Assembly (NCBI GenBank): GCA_017948555.1
Contig: JAFMYY010000018.1
Location: forward strand, 39,378-103,377
Source of the DNA: Cesiribacteraceae bacterium YIM B00369
GTDB taxonomy: Bacteria; Bacteroidota; Bacteroidia; Cytophagales; Cyclobacteriaceae
Reading direction: 5' to 3'
Length of the DNA stretch: 64,000 nucleotides
Positions 1 through 8,338 of this stretch are shown one piece after another; the first letter of the stretch is position 1; each line of letters opens with the position of its first letter. The position numbers were made by a program, and so were the translations under genes. The notes under the pieces are model-generated. The model was not told where the DNA came from and searched no databases. It worked only from the letters and a program-made list of their open reading frames with translations.

Positions 1-3000
1 TCCACCTTCCGGTACCTGATAGCAGGTGTGCTGCGGTTCGTTACCTCAAGCTCCGGAATTACCTGCAGGCGGCCTCCGTAAAATTGTCTGTTGGAAAAGT
101 CAATCAGCTCAGGGGCCCGGCTCCGGTAATGCCCTTTCAGCTCTATCTGCATCAGGTGCCGTCCGGCAAGGCTCAGCAATGAATCGACCTCCATTTCGGC
201 CAGTTCCTCATCAGCCTCATCCTGCTCCCAGCGCACCTGGTACAAATCGTTTGGCTGCAGCTGTTTGCTGTCGCCGGTTACCACGATTTGTTTTCCCCTG
301 TACATGGCAGGGATTCCTTTTTCCACAAAGCACTGAGAAGCTTCATCGAATATAACCAGGTCGAAAATTTCTTCCATCGGGAAGATAGCTGAAACAGCTT
401 CAGGTGAAGCCATCCAGCAGGGTACGAGCTGAAAAAGCTCATCTGAAAAAGCGGACACCATTTTCCGGATAGGCCATATCTTACGCTTTTTTTCCACCTG
501 GTGCCGCAGGTCGCGGTAAGTAACAAGGTTGTTTAACCTGTTGTACTCCAGCTGCTGATAAGTTTGTTCCCTCACCTTCATCAGCAACATCTCCTGGCTT
601 ATAGCAGCCTTTTCTTCCACACAGCTGCGCAGCTCCTCCTCCAGCTGCTGAAGGCTCATAGTGGTTACAGCCCTCAGAACAGGATATTTTGCTTCGATAT
701 GATTGATCCAGGCAAGCTTTAAACTGTTCAGAAATAATTTAACCACCTCCTCTTCCCCGGAAAACCCTGTTACTGATATCAGCTTCTGAAGCAGGTCAAA
801 TTCTTCTTTGCTCAGCTTTTCCTTCATGCGGTCGAACTCCGAAATACTGTCAAAATCATCTTCCAGAGTATCTGTTAACTGTCGTGCATAACTCTCCACC
901 TGTAAAAGCTGCTCCACCTGACCGGTGGTGAGGTAGCCATACCAGCGTTCTTTTGCCTTCGGTATTTCAGAAACTATTTCAAAAAACTGTTCTAACTTCT
1001 CCTTCAGCTGCTGGTATGTCAGCTTCTTTACATTATAATAATGGCTCAGGCCACGGATCTGGTAAAATATTTCCAGTGCAGCCAGTGCTTTCTTCTGGAG
1101 CAGGAACCATTGCTGAAAATCAGGTTTTGCGTAAGTTTCCGGAACATCCAAAAGCCACTCATTTTCTTTCAGGCGGGTAAGATTATGCTCCAGGTTCAGG
1201 CGGCTGTCTACTTTTTGTTCCAGCAGTTCCATATCCCGGGTGGTATCCTTCAGCTTATTCTTAACCATTACCCGGCGCACACTGCTGTCTTCCTTTGAGA
1301 AGTAACGCCACGAAATCCATTTTACAGCATTTCGTTTTGCTTCCATTCTGTTTTGCAGTATTTCCTGAAAAACCCCGAGGTTTTCAGCCTTCAGGCTCAG
1401 TTCCGGCCCCTCCCCTTCATAGCACTGCAGGAGGCTCCTTTCCATTTCCAGCAGCCAGTGAGGATCCGCAGCTCCCGGCTTAAAGCCTGTCATATGCTGA
1501 AAGAAGCGGTAAACTTCCGGCTCTTTTACAAGATCAAGCATTTCTTCTATGCTTTCCTTTCTGGACAAGAGGTATTCAGCCGATTCAAACGTTAAGTTGT
1601 TTTGCAGCAAATCATTCAGCTTCTGGCTGAGTCTTTCCTGGAAAGGATATATTTCCCCGATAACATCTGCTATTTTCTGCTGATCGGCCACCCCGAATCC
1701 GGCAAAAGAAAGCCGGTCCTGCCATGGATAATTCGGGAGCTGGATACGCGAAGCCAGGCGCAGGTAACTGCGCAGCTTCCGGAGGAAAGGCTCAATATCT
1801 GTGAGCGGATAAAACTTATACTCCTGCCTTAAATCTACTGCAGGCCCTTTTCTTTCGGAGTCCAGGTAGAGGTCTTTTACAGATATACCACATTCAGAAT
1901 CATCAAACAAGGCATGCTTAAATTCTCTCAGCTCTTCTTTAATCTGCTCTATGCGCCGGCTTGCCTGCAGGAACCTTCGTTCCGGCTGAATGGTATCCAG
2001 TCCGCTGTTACTGGTTTTATACTCAGGCACGCGGTCAATCTGCCGGGCAATCTGCTCATAAATTTTCTTCCTGTCCCACTTAAAATCGTGTACCAGGGCT
2101 ACAAAATCTACAATCATCTTCTGGTCCAGCCGCTTATGAACCACATCCAGTGCAGCTTTTTTTTGCGACACCAGCAGTACCCTCTTGCCTTTTGCCATGG
2201 CATCGGCCATAACATTGGCAATTAACTGCGATTTTCCTGTACCCGGAGGCCCCTGCACCACAAGGGAACGCCCTGCCTTTATAGCCCTTATAGCAGCCTC
2301 CTGGCTGTAATCCATGGGGAAAGGTGCAAAAATGGTTTCTTCCCTTATCCTGCTAAGCTCTTCATGCAGGCCTGCAGCATCTGTTGCCGGTGCCGGAAGT
2401 TCCAGACTGGAATCACGCCTTTGAAAGCGGCTGATGAACAGGTCTTCCATGCTCTTCAGCTTATCTTCGCTCAGCAGGTAATTATAGTCAGGTACAATAA
2501 AAGAACCTGCCTGAGGAAATATGCCTATCACTGCTTCAGGATATAGCTTCAGCTCTCCTTCTTTTGTTTGCTCCTTCAGCTCCGCTGCAGTATAATTCTG
2601 AAAAGAGATCAGCTGGTCAATAAATATTTCCTGGTTGAAGTTTATTTCCAGTGGCTCCTCCCTGAAAAGCTTGTACAGCTTGGTTCTGAATATCCGGCTG
2701 TCGGCCTCCCATTCATTAAAGGATTTATCGTACAGCTTTTCGGGTAGTTTTACATCATTAAAATAGGCATAGGCCAGTAAAAAACTTTTATTGAGGGTAA
2801 TATTTACATCCTGCCGGAGCACCAGCTTCCAGTGCTTGCCATCTTCCATTATGTCCACAGGAAAAAACAGTAACGGACAGCGTATGAGCGTACCATCAGA
2901 CAATTTACCCCGAATGAACGGCCAGCCCACATAAAGATCCTGCGAGCCTCTTTCATCGTAAATGAAGCGGCTGATACGCTGCAGCTTCCGCAGTTTTTTG

Positions 3001-3233
3001 CTTACTATATTAGCAGCACTATCGCGGCTGTCGGCCAGAGGCGCTATTTTTATTTCGGGCTTACGGGCAATAAGCTGCTCAATAATCTGAAAAGACGTTT
3101 GCTTATCCTGTACAAAACTGAGCTCGTTCATATCCAGAAACTGCTCTGCAATAAGTCTCCGCAAGAGAATAGAGCGGTTGTTTCCTGTTAAGTTCGTCAG
3201 CCTCTTAAGGTATAACTTCAGCAGTTGTTGCAT
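1..3233 (-). CDS. Large superfamily 1 (DNA2/UPF1-like) helicase, C-terminus cut by window edge
   Basis: Open frame from an ATG at 3233 running off the left edge, at least 1077 codons, with no stop. Seen: Walker A GPPGTGKS at residues 328-335, motif II DEASQ at 963-967 and motif III GDSKQLQP at 987-994, the order and spelling of SF1 DNA2/UPF1-type helicases. About 630 residues separate motifs I and II; the sampled parts are rich in Leu, Glu and Lys and may be a long helical insertion. The N-terminal 300 residues contain no motif I recognise. The C-terminal RecA domain (motifs IV-VI) and any further domain lie outside the window. Family knowledge: ATP-dependent nucleic-acid helicases, some in defence systems, many of unknown role. 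No defence partner is visible, and the next gene (ComEA-like) is a separate unit 121 bases away. Class is fairly sure; role unknown. Confidence 0.85.
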   Translation of the reverse strand, partial: MQQLLKLYLKRLTNLTGNNRSILLRRLIAEQFLDMNELSFVQDKQTSFQIIEQLIARKPEIKIAPLADSRDSAANIVSKKLRKLQRISRFIYDERGSQDLYVGWPFIRGKLSDGTLIRCPLLFFPVDIMEDGKHWKLVLRQDVNITLNKSFLLAYAYFNDVKLPEKLYDKSFNEWEADSRIFRTKLYKLFREEPLEINFNQEIFIDQLISFQNYTAAELKEQTKEGELKLYPEAVIGIFPQAGSFIVPDYNYLLSEDKLKSMEDLFISRFQRRDSSLELPAPATDAAGLHEELSRIREETIFAPFPMDYSQEAAIRAIKAGRSLVVQGPPGTGKSQLIANVMADAMAKGKRVLLVSQKKAALDVVHKRLDQKMIVDFVALVHDFKWDRKKIYEQIARQIDRVPEYKTSNSGLDTIQPERRFLQASRRIEQIKEELREFKHALFDDSECGISVKDLYLDSERKGPAVDLRQEYKFYPLTDIEPFLRKLRSYLRLASRIQLPNYPWQDRLSFAGFGVADQQKIADVIGEIYPFQERLSQKLNDLLQNNLTFESAEYLLSRKESIEEMLDLVKEPEVYRFFQHMTGFKPGAADPHWLLEMERSLLQCYEGEGPELSLKAENLGVFQEILQNRMEAKRNAVKWISWRYFSKEDSSVRRVMVKNKLKDTTRDMELLEQKVDSRLNLEHNLTRLKENEWLLDVPETYAKPDFQQWFLLQKKALAALEIFYQIRGLSHYYNVKKLTYQQLKEKLEQFFEIVSEIPKAKERWYGYLTTGQVEQLLQVESYARQLTDTLEDDFDSISEFDRMKEKLSKEEFDLLQKLISVTGFSGEEEVVKLFLNSLKLAWINHIEAKYPVLRAVTTMSLQQLEEELRSCVEEKAAISQEMLLMKVREQTYQQLEYNRLNNLVTYRDLRHQVEKKRKIWPIRKMVSAFSDELFQLVPCWMASPEAVSAIFPMEEIFDLVIFDEASQCFVEKGIPAMYRGKQIVVTGDSKQLQPNDLYQVRWEQDEADEELAEMEVDSLLSLAGRHLMQIELKGHYRSRAPELIDFSNRQFYGGRLQVIPELEVTNRSTPAIRYRKV

Positions 3234-3354
3234 ATTTATAAATAAACTTCCTGTCTCTTTGTCGCGCTTCCTTTCTGTTGCAAGCTGCTTCGGAGGGGTA
3301 AATGTAAACGGCTATGTCCGGTAATGGACGTAAAAAACCGGAATTTGTTCCGGA

Positions 3355-4323
3355 TTAATCAAACCGTATGTAAGGTGCTACTTTATTTACAAATTTAGAA
3401 TTGAATGTATGTATATTCAACAATTCGTTAAAAGATGTGAAGTTTCCATGCTGCGTTCTATAACTATGAATCAGCCGCGCCTGTGCGGGACTGATATAAG
3501 GGTGCGCAGCAAGTTCCTCAACGGAAGCAGTATTTATTGCAATTGGTTCAGGCTGAAAATCCGGATCTAAATGAAGCACATTTACCAGCTCTTTTACTAA
3601 ACTGCTGTCGAGGCCATACACCTCATACAACTGGTCCAGGTGAACAAACCCACCCAGCTTATTCCGGAACTTTACTATCCTGGAAGAAAGCACAGGACCA
3701 ATGCCTTTTAACTGCTGCAGTTCCAGACTGTCTGCCCTGTTTATATTTATTGGGAGCCTGCTTACCGGAACCCTCTCCCCTTCATCTTTCGGGCTGTTGA
3801 TTCTCCGGCTCCCTTCTTCCGGAGGCAATTTTTCCCGACCGGCAGCCAGCACTGCAGGAATATTAATATAAGGCTCCAGCTGTGCATACAGACTTTCCTC
3901 AAATCCATAAATTTTCAGCAAATCTTCCTTTTTTCTGAATACGCCTCCTTTTTGCCGGTATCTGGAAATTCTTTCAGCAAGCCATCCGGGAACGCCTAAG
4001 AGCTGCAGGCTGTCTGCAGATAAATGGTTAGGATTAAAAGAAAAGTAAACAGCCTCTTTCCGCTCCACCACTTTAGCAGGCAGCCCTTTCTCCCGCCCCG
4101 TTTCCTTTTCCACACCTTCACGGGCCTCAATTAACCTCACCAAACTATCCAGTTTCGCCTTATCCTCTGCATAACTACTGTAAGTGTCAGAAGGGAGTGC
4201 ATTATATATTATATAACCGGCAGCCATAAGCGCTATACCTGCCGCCATAACTAAAAAACCTTTTGCTTCCGCATAGGAAAAACTAAAAAAGGAGCGGATG
4301 AAGCGGATAAGGCGTTTAATCAT
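3355..4323 (-). CDS. ComEA-like helix-hairpin-helix protein with N-terminal membrane anchor
   Basis: 322 residues. One hydrophobic segment near residues 20-42 should anchor it in the inner membrane. Three helix-hairpin-helix units follow at about 100-145, 190-235 and 262-305; the middle one carries LKGIGPVLSSRIVKFR, a typical HhH turn. ComEA proteins bind double-stranded DNA during uptake, but most have a single HhH pair; Bacteroidota have longer multi-HhH versions of untested function. The linker at 150-190 is charged and low in complexity. No competence genes are adjacent. DNA binding is inferred from the motif only. Confidence 0.8.
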   Translation of the reverse strand: MIKRLIRFIRSFFSFSYAEAKGFLVMAAGIALMAAGYIIYNALPSDTYSSYAEDKAKLDSLVRLIEAREGVEKETGREKGLPAKVVERKEAVYFSFNPNHLSADSLQLLGVPGWLAERISRYRQKGGVFRKKEDLLKIYGFEESLYAQLEPYINIPAVLAAGREKLPPEEGSRRINSPKDEGERVPVSRLPININRADSLELQQLKGIGPVLSSRIVKFRNKLGGFVHLDQLYEVYGLDSSLVKELVNVLHLDPDFQPEPIAINTASVEELAAHPYISPAQARLIHSYRTQHGNFTSFNELLNIHTFNSKFVNKVAPYIRFD

Positions 4324-4400
4324 ACCTTAGAAACACCTTCTGTTTTATATTGTTACATAAAAAGGAGGCGCGTTTAAGAAGCTCCAAAGCGCATGCTCAG

Positions 4401-4529
4401 CTAAACATTCTGTTTTTCCGGATCATCCTCCTTTGGAGGGGTGCGAAGCACTTTTATAAAAAAGTAAGCTGTAATAATGGTTACGGTTACCTGAACCAGT
4501 ACCATTGTTATTATTGCTGATGTAGTCAT
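4401..4529 (-). CDS. MetS-like small subunit of the neighbouring sodium symporter
   Basis: 42-residue ORF found by reading the gap after the transporter. It starts with ATG at 4529, overlapping the transporter stop as ATGA, so it is probably translationally coupled. The protein has one hydrophobic helix (about residues 5-26, starting SAIITMVLVQ) followed by a short charged tail (PPKEDDPEKQNV). This matches MetS-type small subunits that accompany NSS-family transporters such as MetP. The assignment rests on position, size and one-helix layout, not on a strong motif. It may stabilise or activate the large subunit. Confidence 0.7.
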   Translation of the reverse strand: MTTSAIITMVLVQVTVTIITAYFFIKVLRTPPKEDDPEKQNV

Positions 4530-6436
4530 ATTTCTTTCCTTTCCATTTTCTCCCTTTTACTTGTAGCCACATATACGGTGCCGCAGAGGAATAGAAAGAG
4601 CAGGGTTAACAAACCTTTGGCAAGGTCTATATAAAAAATATCATTTGTAAACTCTCCTCTTGCAATAGTTTCTTTTACCTCTACCTCGTCCCCAACGTTT
4701 ACCACTATTTCCTGGTCAGCATTAAAGCTGTAAGTTTGCACTACAGTAAGGGAGTCAAAGGTTTCAACATCTCCCAACATGCTGGATTGCACCACAGGTT
4801 CCACCCTGTTTTTCAGTACATTGAGATAATACGTGCGGTTCTGTGCTACTGCAACTTCTTTTTTTCCTTTCGCGCCTTCCTCTATAGCCACTACCTCTCC
4901 GGGAACGGTGGCCTCAAAGTGTTCTGCAAAATAATCGCGGTTTGCCACATAGCCCTTGTTCTGAATCTTGCCTATAATACTGTTTGCATCAAACTCCCAG
5001 TTTCCGGCAAAAGCCCTGCCCCAGTCCCCGTCTACCGGGGTTATAAGGCTGCTCAGGAATACTATTAACAGTAACAATGGGGTTACAAACTGGATCAGAG
5101 GTTTGAAAATAATTGGTACTTTAATGTCCGCACCCCTGTTTATCTCGTCCCAGCCATTGTTGATTCCAAAAATAAAGGCAAATATTATGCTTTGTGCAAG
5201 TGCAAAAACCACCAGCGAAACTGTTCCTGCCCAGTAATCATATTCTCCGAAAACGCCTCTGTTGTAAAAGTAAACAGTTGGCAATCCCATCAGCAACACA
5301 ATGCCACCAAAGGACCAGGCTGCTTTGTTCCTGCCCCAGTTAAATTCATCTTCCATAAAGCCCATCCAGGGGGTGCCCATGGCCAGCGAGGAGGTGATAC
5401 CGGCAAAAAACAGGAGTCCAAACCACAACACTCCGCCCAGCGTAGCCAGGGTTGTACCCCATTGGCTGAACAAAAACGGCATTGTCTGAAAGGCCATGGC
5501 AAATCCTGCATTTTCCTTTACCCAATCCAGCCCCAGATATCCTACCGCAATAGGAATTACAATGGAAGCGCCTAATACAATTTCCACAAAGCCATTCATC
5601 CAGCCTGCCGACATTGCATTAAGGGCAATATCTTCGTCTTTCTTTACATAAGAGGCATAACACTGAATGGTACCCATACCTACGGACAGCGTAAAGAAGA
5701 TTTGCCCTGCAGCTGCCAGCCACACTTTGGGGTCCAGCAAAGAGCTGAACTGCGGCTCCCACAGGAAATTCAGCCCAAGGTACGAATTACAGTCCGTACA
5801 ACCTGCAGGCGCTCCTGAATCGCCAAGGGTAAAGCCACGGAGTGCAAGTGCACCTCCAAAAAGAATAAGAACAGGCACTCCTATTTTGGCTACTTTCTCC
5901 ACCCCGCCACTCAGGCCCCTGCTCAGGATATAAGTGTTCAGGGTAAGGCAAAGAATATAAAACACCACAGATTCATAGGGAATACCGGTGGTTGCAGAGC
6001 TTACGGTAGTAAAGCGGTCAAAGAAAGCAGCTACCTCTCCCTGCGACATTCCTGCAAAAGTCTGCATAAGCGAATGGAACACATAGGCAAGTGTCCAGCT
6101 TTCGATATAACAGTAGTAGGAAGCAACAGCAATATTGGTAAATATACCAAACACACCAAAATACTTCCAGAACCTCCGGCGGGTCATCTGGTCCAGAATA
6201 AAGGGAGTGGAGTGGTTACCGAACCTGCCGCCATAACGTCCGGTGGACCACTCTATCCAGAGAAGGGGAATGCCCATTACCAGAAAACAGATCAGATACG
6301 GGATAATAAAAGCGCCGCCACCATTTTGCACTGCCTGAACAGGGAACCGCAAAAAGTTACCCAGCCCTACTGCATTACCGGCCATTGCCAGAATAAGGCC
6401 CACGCGGGTGCCCCAGGATTCTTTATTTGTACTCAT
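4526..6436 (-). CDS. Sodium-dependent transporter, NSS/SNF family, with a large loop near the C-terminus
   Basis: 636 residues; an inner-membrane Na+-coupled amino-acid symporter of the neurotransmitter:sodium symporter family. Seen: the N-terminal signature GNAVGLGNFLRFP in the first helix, then about eleven hydrophobic segments. The start ATG at 6436 leads directly into WGTRVGLILAMAGNAVG, as in the family. Unusual: about 115 mostly polar residues (roughly 485-600) lie between the last two membrane helices, where most relatives have a short loop. Prokaryotic NSS proteins are usually 440-520 residues. The gene overlaps the small MetS-like ORF, so the pair probably forms one transporter. Substrate cannot be told from sequence. 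Confidence 0.88.
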   Translation of the reverse strand: MSTNKESWGTRVGLILAMAGNAVGLGNFLRFPVQAVQNGGGAFIIPYLICFLVMGIPLLWIEWSTGRYGGRFGNHSTPFILDQMTRRRFWKYFGVFGIFTNIAVASYYCYIESWTLAYVFHSLMQTFAGMSQGEVAAFFDRFTTVSSATTGIPYESVVFYILCLTLNTYILSRGLSGGVEKVAKIGVPVLILFGGALALRGFTLGDSGAPAGCTDCNSYLGLNFLWEPQFSSLLDPKVWLAAAGQIFFTLSVGMGTIQCYASYVKKDEDIALNAMSAGWMNGFVEIVLGASIVIPIAVGYLGLDWVKENAGFAMAFQTMPFLFSQWGTTLATLGGVLWFGLLFFAGITSSLAMGTPWMGFMEDEFNWGRNKAAWSFGGIVLLMGLPTVYFYNRGVFGEYDYWAGTVSLVVFALAQSIIFAFIFGINNGWDEINRGADIKVPIIFKPLIQFVTPLLLLIVFLSSLITPVDGDWGRAFAGNWEFDANSIIGKIQNKGYVANRDYFAEHFEATVPGEVVAIEEGAKGKKEVAVAQNRTYYLNVLKNRVEPVVQSSMLGDVETFDSLTVVQTYSFNADQEIVVNVGDEVEVKETIARGEFTNDIFYIDLAKGLLTLLFLFLCGTVYVATSKREKMERKEI

Positions 6437-6895
6437 TTACTATATAACAGTTCTATCAGGTAAAGAACTTACCAATTTTTTACTTATCAGCAATTGAAGG
6501 CTCCTGTTTCGGATAAGAGACAGAAAACATCGAAAATAAGCTGTATTAAATTGTAAACCAAAGAATGTAAAATAATTAGTATCCGGCACCAGCTAAACAC
6601 CTTTGTTCCCGAACCGGTAGCATATATAAATTCCGGGTTCTTTTATTATATCCGTTAATCTGACCAATGTTAACTAAAAGGGTGACATTAATCATATTTT
6701 TACCCTTACATCCTTACTAAGTTTGCACATATTAAAAGTAGATAATAACCTGGTTATAAAGCTTTAACAGGGAAAACGAACAAAAAGCCCCTGTTTTGCT
6801 GTTAAGAAAACAGAAAGCACACCGGATATTATTTATATCAATTCTAAATAACTGCAATGTATTGGCTATAGGTTTACTTTCAATAGTTAATACTT
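6437..6895. other. Intergenic region between divergent transporter and hemA genes
   Basis: About 460 bases with no convincing gene. It must hold the leftward transporter promoter, but I see no clean TAnnTTTG element on that strand. An AT-rich stretch at about 6625-6720 and a weak imperfect GAACCGG/CCGGGTTC pairing near 6614-6641 are the only visible features. Confidence 0.5.
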
Positions 6896-6903
6896 TAATT
6901 TTG
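6896..6903 (+). promoter_or_regulatory. Bacteroidota-type -7 element for hemA
   Basis: TAATTTTG matches TAnnTTTG and ends 18 bases before the hemA ATG. No TTG lies at the expected -33 distance, so the call depends on the -7 box and its position. Confidence 0.45.
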
Positions 6904-6921
6904 TGAGCGAATTTACCAGGT

Positions 6922-8202
6922 ATGGAAAACCATTTTAAAGTAGTAAGTTTATCATATAAAAAGGCGCCGCTGCAGATACGCGAGCTGCTATCACTTAGTG
7001 AGCAGTCATGCAAGGGCCTTTTACATCTTCTCAGGGACTATACAAGTGCTACGGATGTGCTGGTGCTTTCTACCTGCAACCGTACTGAAGTTTATTATTC
7101 AGCAGAAGAAGACCTGAGCAGTGAGATTATACGGCTGATTGGTGTACAAAACCAGATTGGCAACATAACTGATTATGCTGAATACTTTAACTGTATAACT
7201 GATGCTCAGGAGGCAACGCGCCACCTGTTTTATGTATCCATCGGACTGGAAGCACAGGTGGTTGGCGATATGCAGATCTCTAACCAGGTTAAAAGAGCTT
7301 ACCAGCTCTCTGCCGACGAGGCAATGGCTGGTCCTTTCCTGCACCGGCTCATGCATGCCACCTTCTTCACAAGCAAAAAAGTAGTTCAGCAAACTTCCTT
7401 CCGCGACGGAGCTGCATCTGTTTCTTATGCAGCAGCAGAATTAATAGGAGAACTGACCTCTGAATTCCTGGAGCCAAATATTTTGGTGGTAGGGCTTGGA
7501 GAAATTGGTGCTGATGTTTGCAGGAACCTCCTGAACTTTAACAAGCAGAAAGTTACCGTTACTAACCGTACAGACAGTAAAGCAATACAGCTCGCCGCAG
7601 AATGTGGCTTTAACACCATTCCGTTCGACCACGTGGAGGAAGCCATGGCTGAGGCAGATGTGATTATTTGCTCCATTGCAGCCCGACAGCCTTTTATTAC
7701 CAAAGAGGTTATGGCCCGCCACGAGATCCTGAGCCATAAATTCCTGATAGACCTTTCGGTGCCACGCAGCATTGACCCTGCCGTGGAAGAAGTGCCAGGC
7801 CTCCTGCTTTACAATATTGATGATATAAACAACAAAGCCACTGCCGCACTGGAAAAACGCAAAGCAGCTATTCCGGCAGTAAAAGAAATTATTGCCGAAT
7901 CAATTGCGGAATTCAACGATTGGGCCAGGGAAATGATGGTATCTCCTACCATCAACAAATTAAAAAATGCGCTCGAACAAATACGGCAGGAAGAACTTAC
8001 ACGTTACCTTAAAAGCCTGAATGAAGAGGAAGCGAAAGTTCTGGACAAGGTAACACGAAGTATGATGCAGAAAATTATAAAGCTGCCGGTACTTCAGCTA
8101 AAAGCAGCCTGCAAACGCGGAGAGGCAGAGACCCTGATAGATGTGTTGAACGATTTGTTTAACCTTGAAAACCAGGCCACTACCACCGCAGACCACGAAT
8201 AA
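6922..8202 (+). CDS. hemA: Glutamyl-tRNA reductase
   Basis: 426 residues. First enzyme of C5-pathway tetrapyrrole synthesis: reduces glutamyl-tRNA to glutamate-1-semialdehyde with NADPH in the cytoplasm. Seen: the catalytic cysteine in STCNRTE (Cys52), the region RHLFYVSIGLEAQVVGDMQI (100-119), where most relatives read GE rather than GD, the NADP-binding GLGEIG at 191-196, and a C-terminal helical dimerisation region (about 310-410). Length is normal. It stands alone between its own promoter and a terminator; no other haem gene follows. It would supply precursor for haem and for the siroheme made by genes near 32-34 kb. Confidence 0.96.
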   Translation: MENHFKVVSLSYKKAPLQIRELLSLSEQSCKGLLHLLRDYTSATDVLVLSTCNRTEVYYSAEEDLSSEIIRLIGVQNQIGNITDYAEYFNCITDAQEATRHLFYVSIGLEAQVVGDMQISNQVKRAYQLSADEAMAGPFLHRLMHATFFTSKKVVQQTSFRDGAASVSYAAAELIGELTSEFLEPNILVVGLGEIGADVCRNLLNFNKQKVTVTNRTDSKAIQLAAECGFNTIPFDHVEEAMAEADVIICSIAARQPFITKEVMARHEILSHKFLIDLSVPRSIDPAVEEVPGLLLYNIDDINNKATAALEKRKAAIPAVKEIIAESIAEFNDWAREMMVSPTINKLKNALEQIRQEELTRYLKSLNEEEAKVLDKVTRSMMQKIIKLPVLQLKAACKRGEAETLIDVLNDLFNLENQATTTADHE

Positions 8203-8210
8203 AAAAAAGA

Positions 8211-8238
8211 GGCAGATTGTTTTTCTCAACAATCTGCC
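8211..8238 (+). terminator. Hairpin terminator after hemA
   Basis: Perfect 11-bp stem GGCAGATTGTT/AACAATCTGCC around TTTCTC, nine bases after the hemA stop, followed by TTAATTTTA. An A-run before the stem could let it act on the other strand too. Confidence 0.75.
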
Positions 8239-8338
8239 TTAATTTTATAAGCTCATCCTCTTCTCCAAATCTCTGATCTTCAGGCACTGCAGGCTTCATT
8301 ACCTGCCGCCGGAGCATTAATCCTTATAATCTATATTT

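Noticed and set aside
6609..6641. Imperfect GAACCGG/CCGGGTTC hairpin before hemA
   Set aside because: Bulged, no clear gene end next to it; not enough for a terminator or riboswitch call.
6732..7013. 93-residue leftward ORF over the hemA start
   Set aside because: Antisense to hemA coding sequence and the hemA promoter, with no motif.
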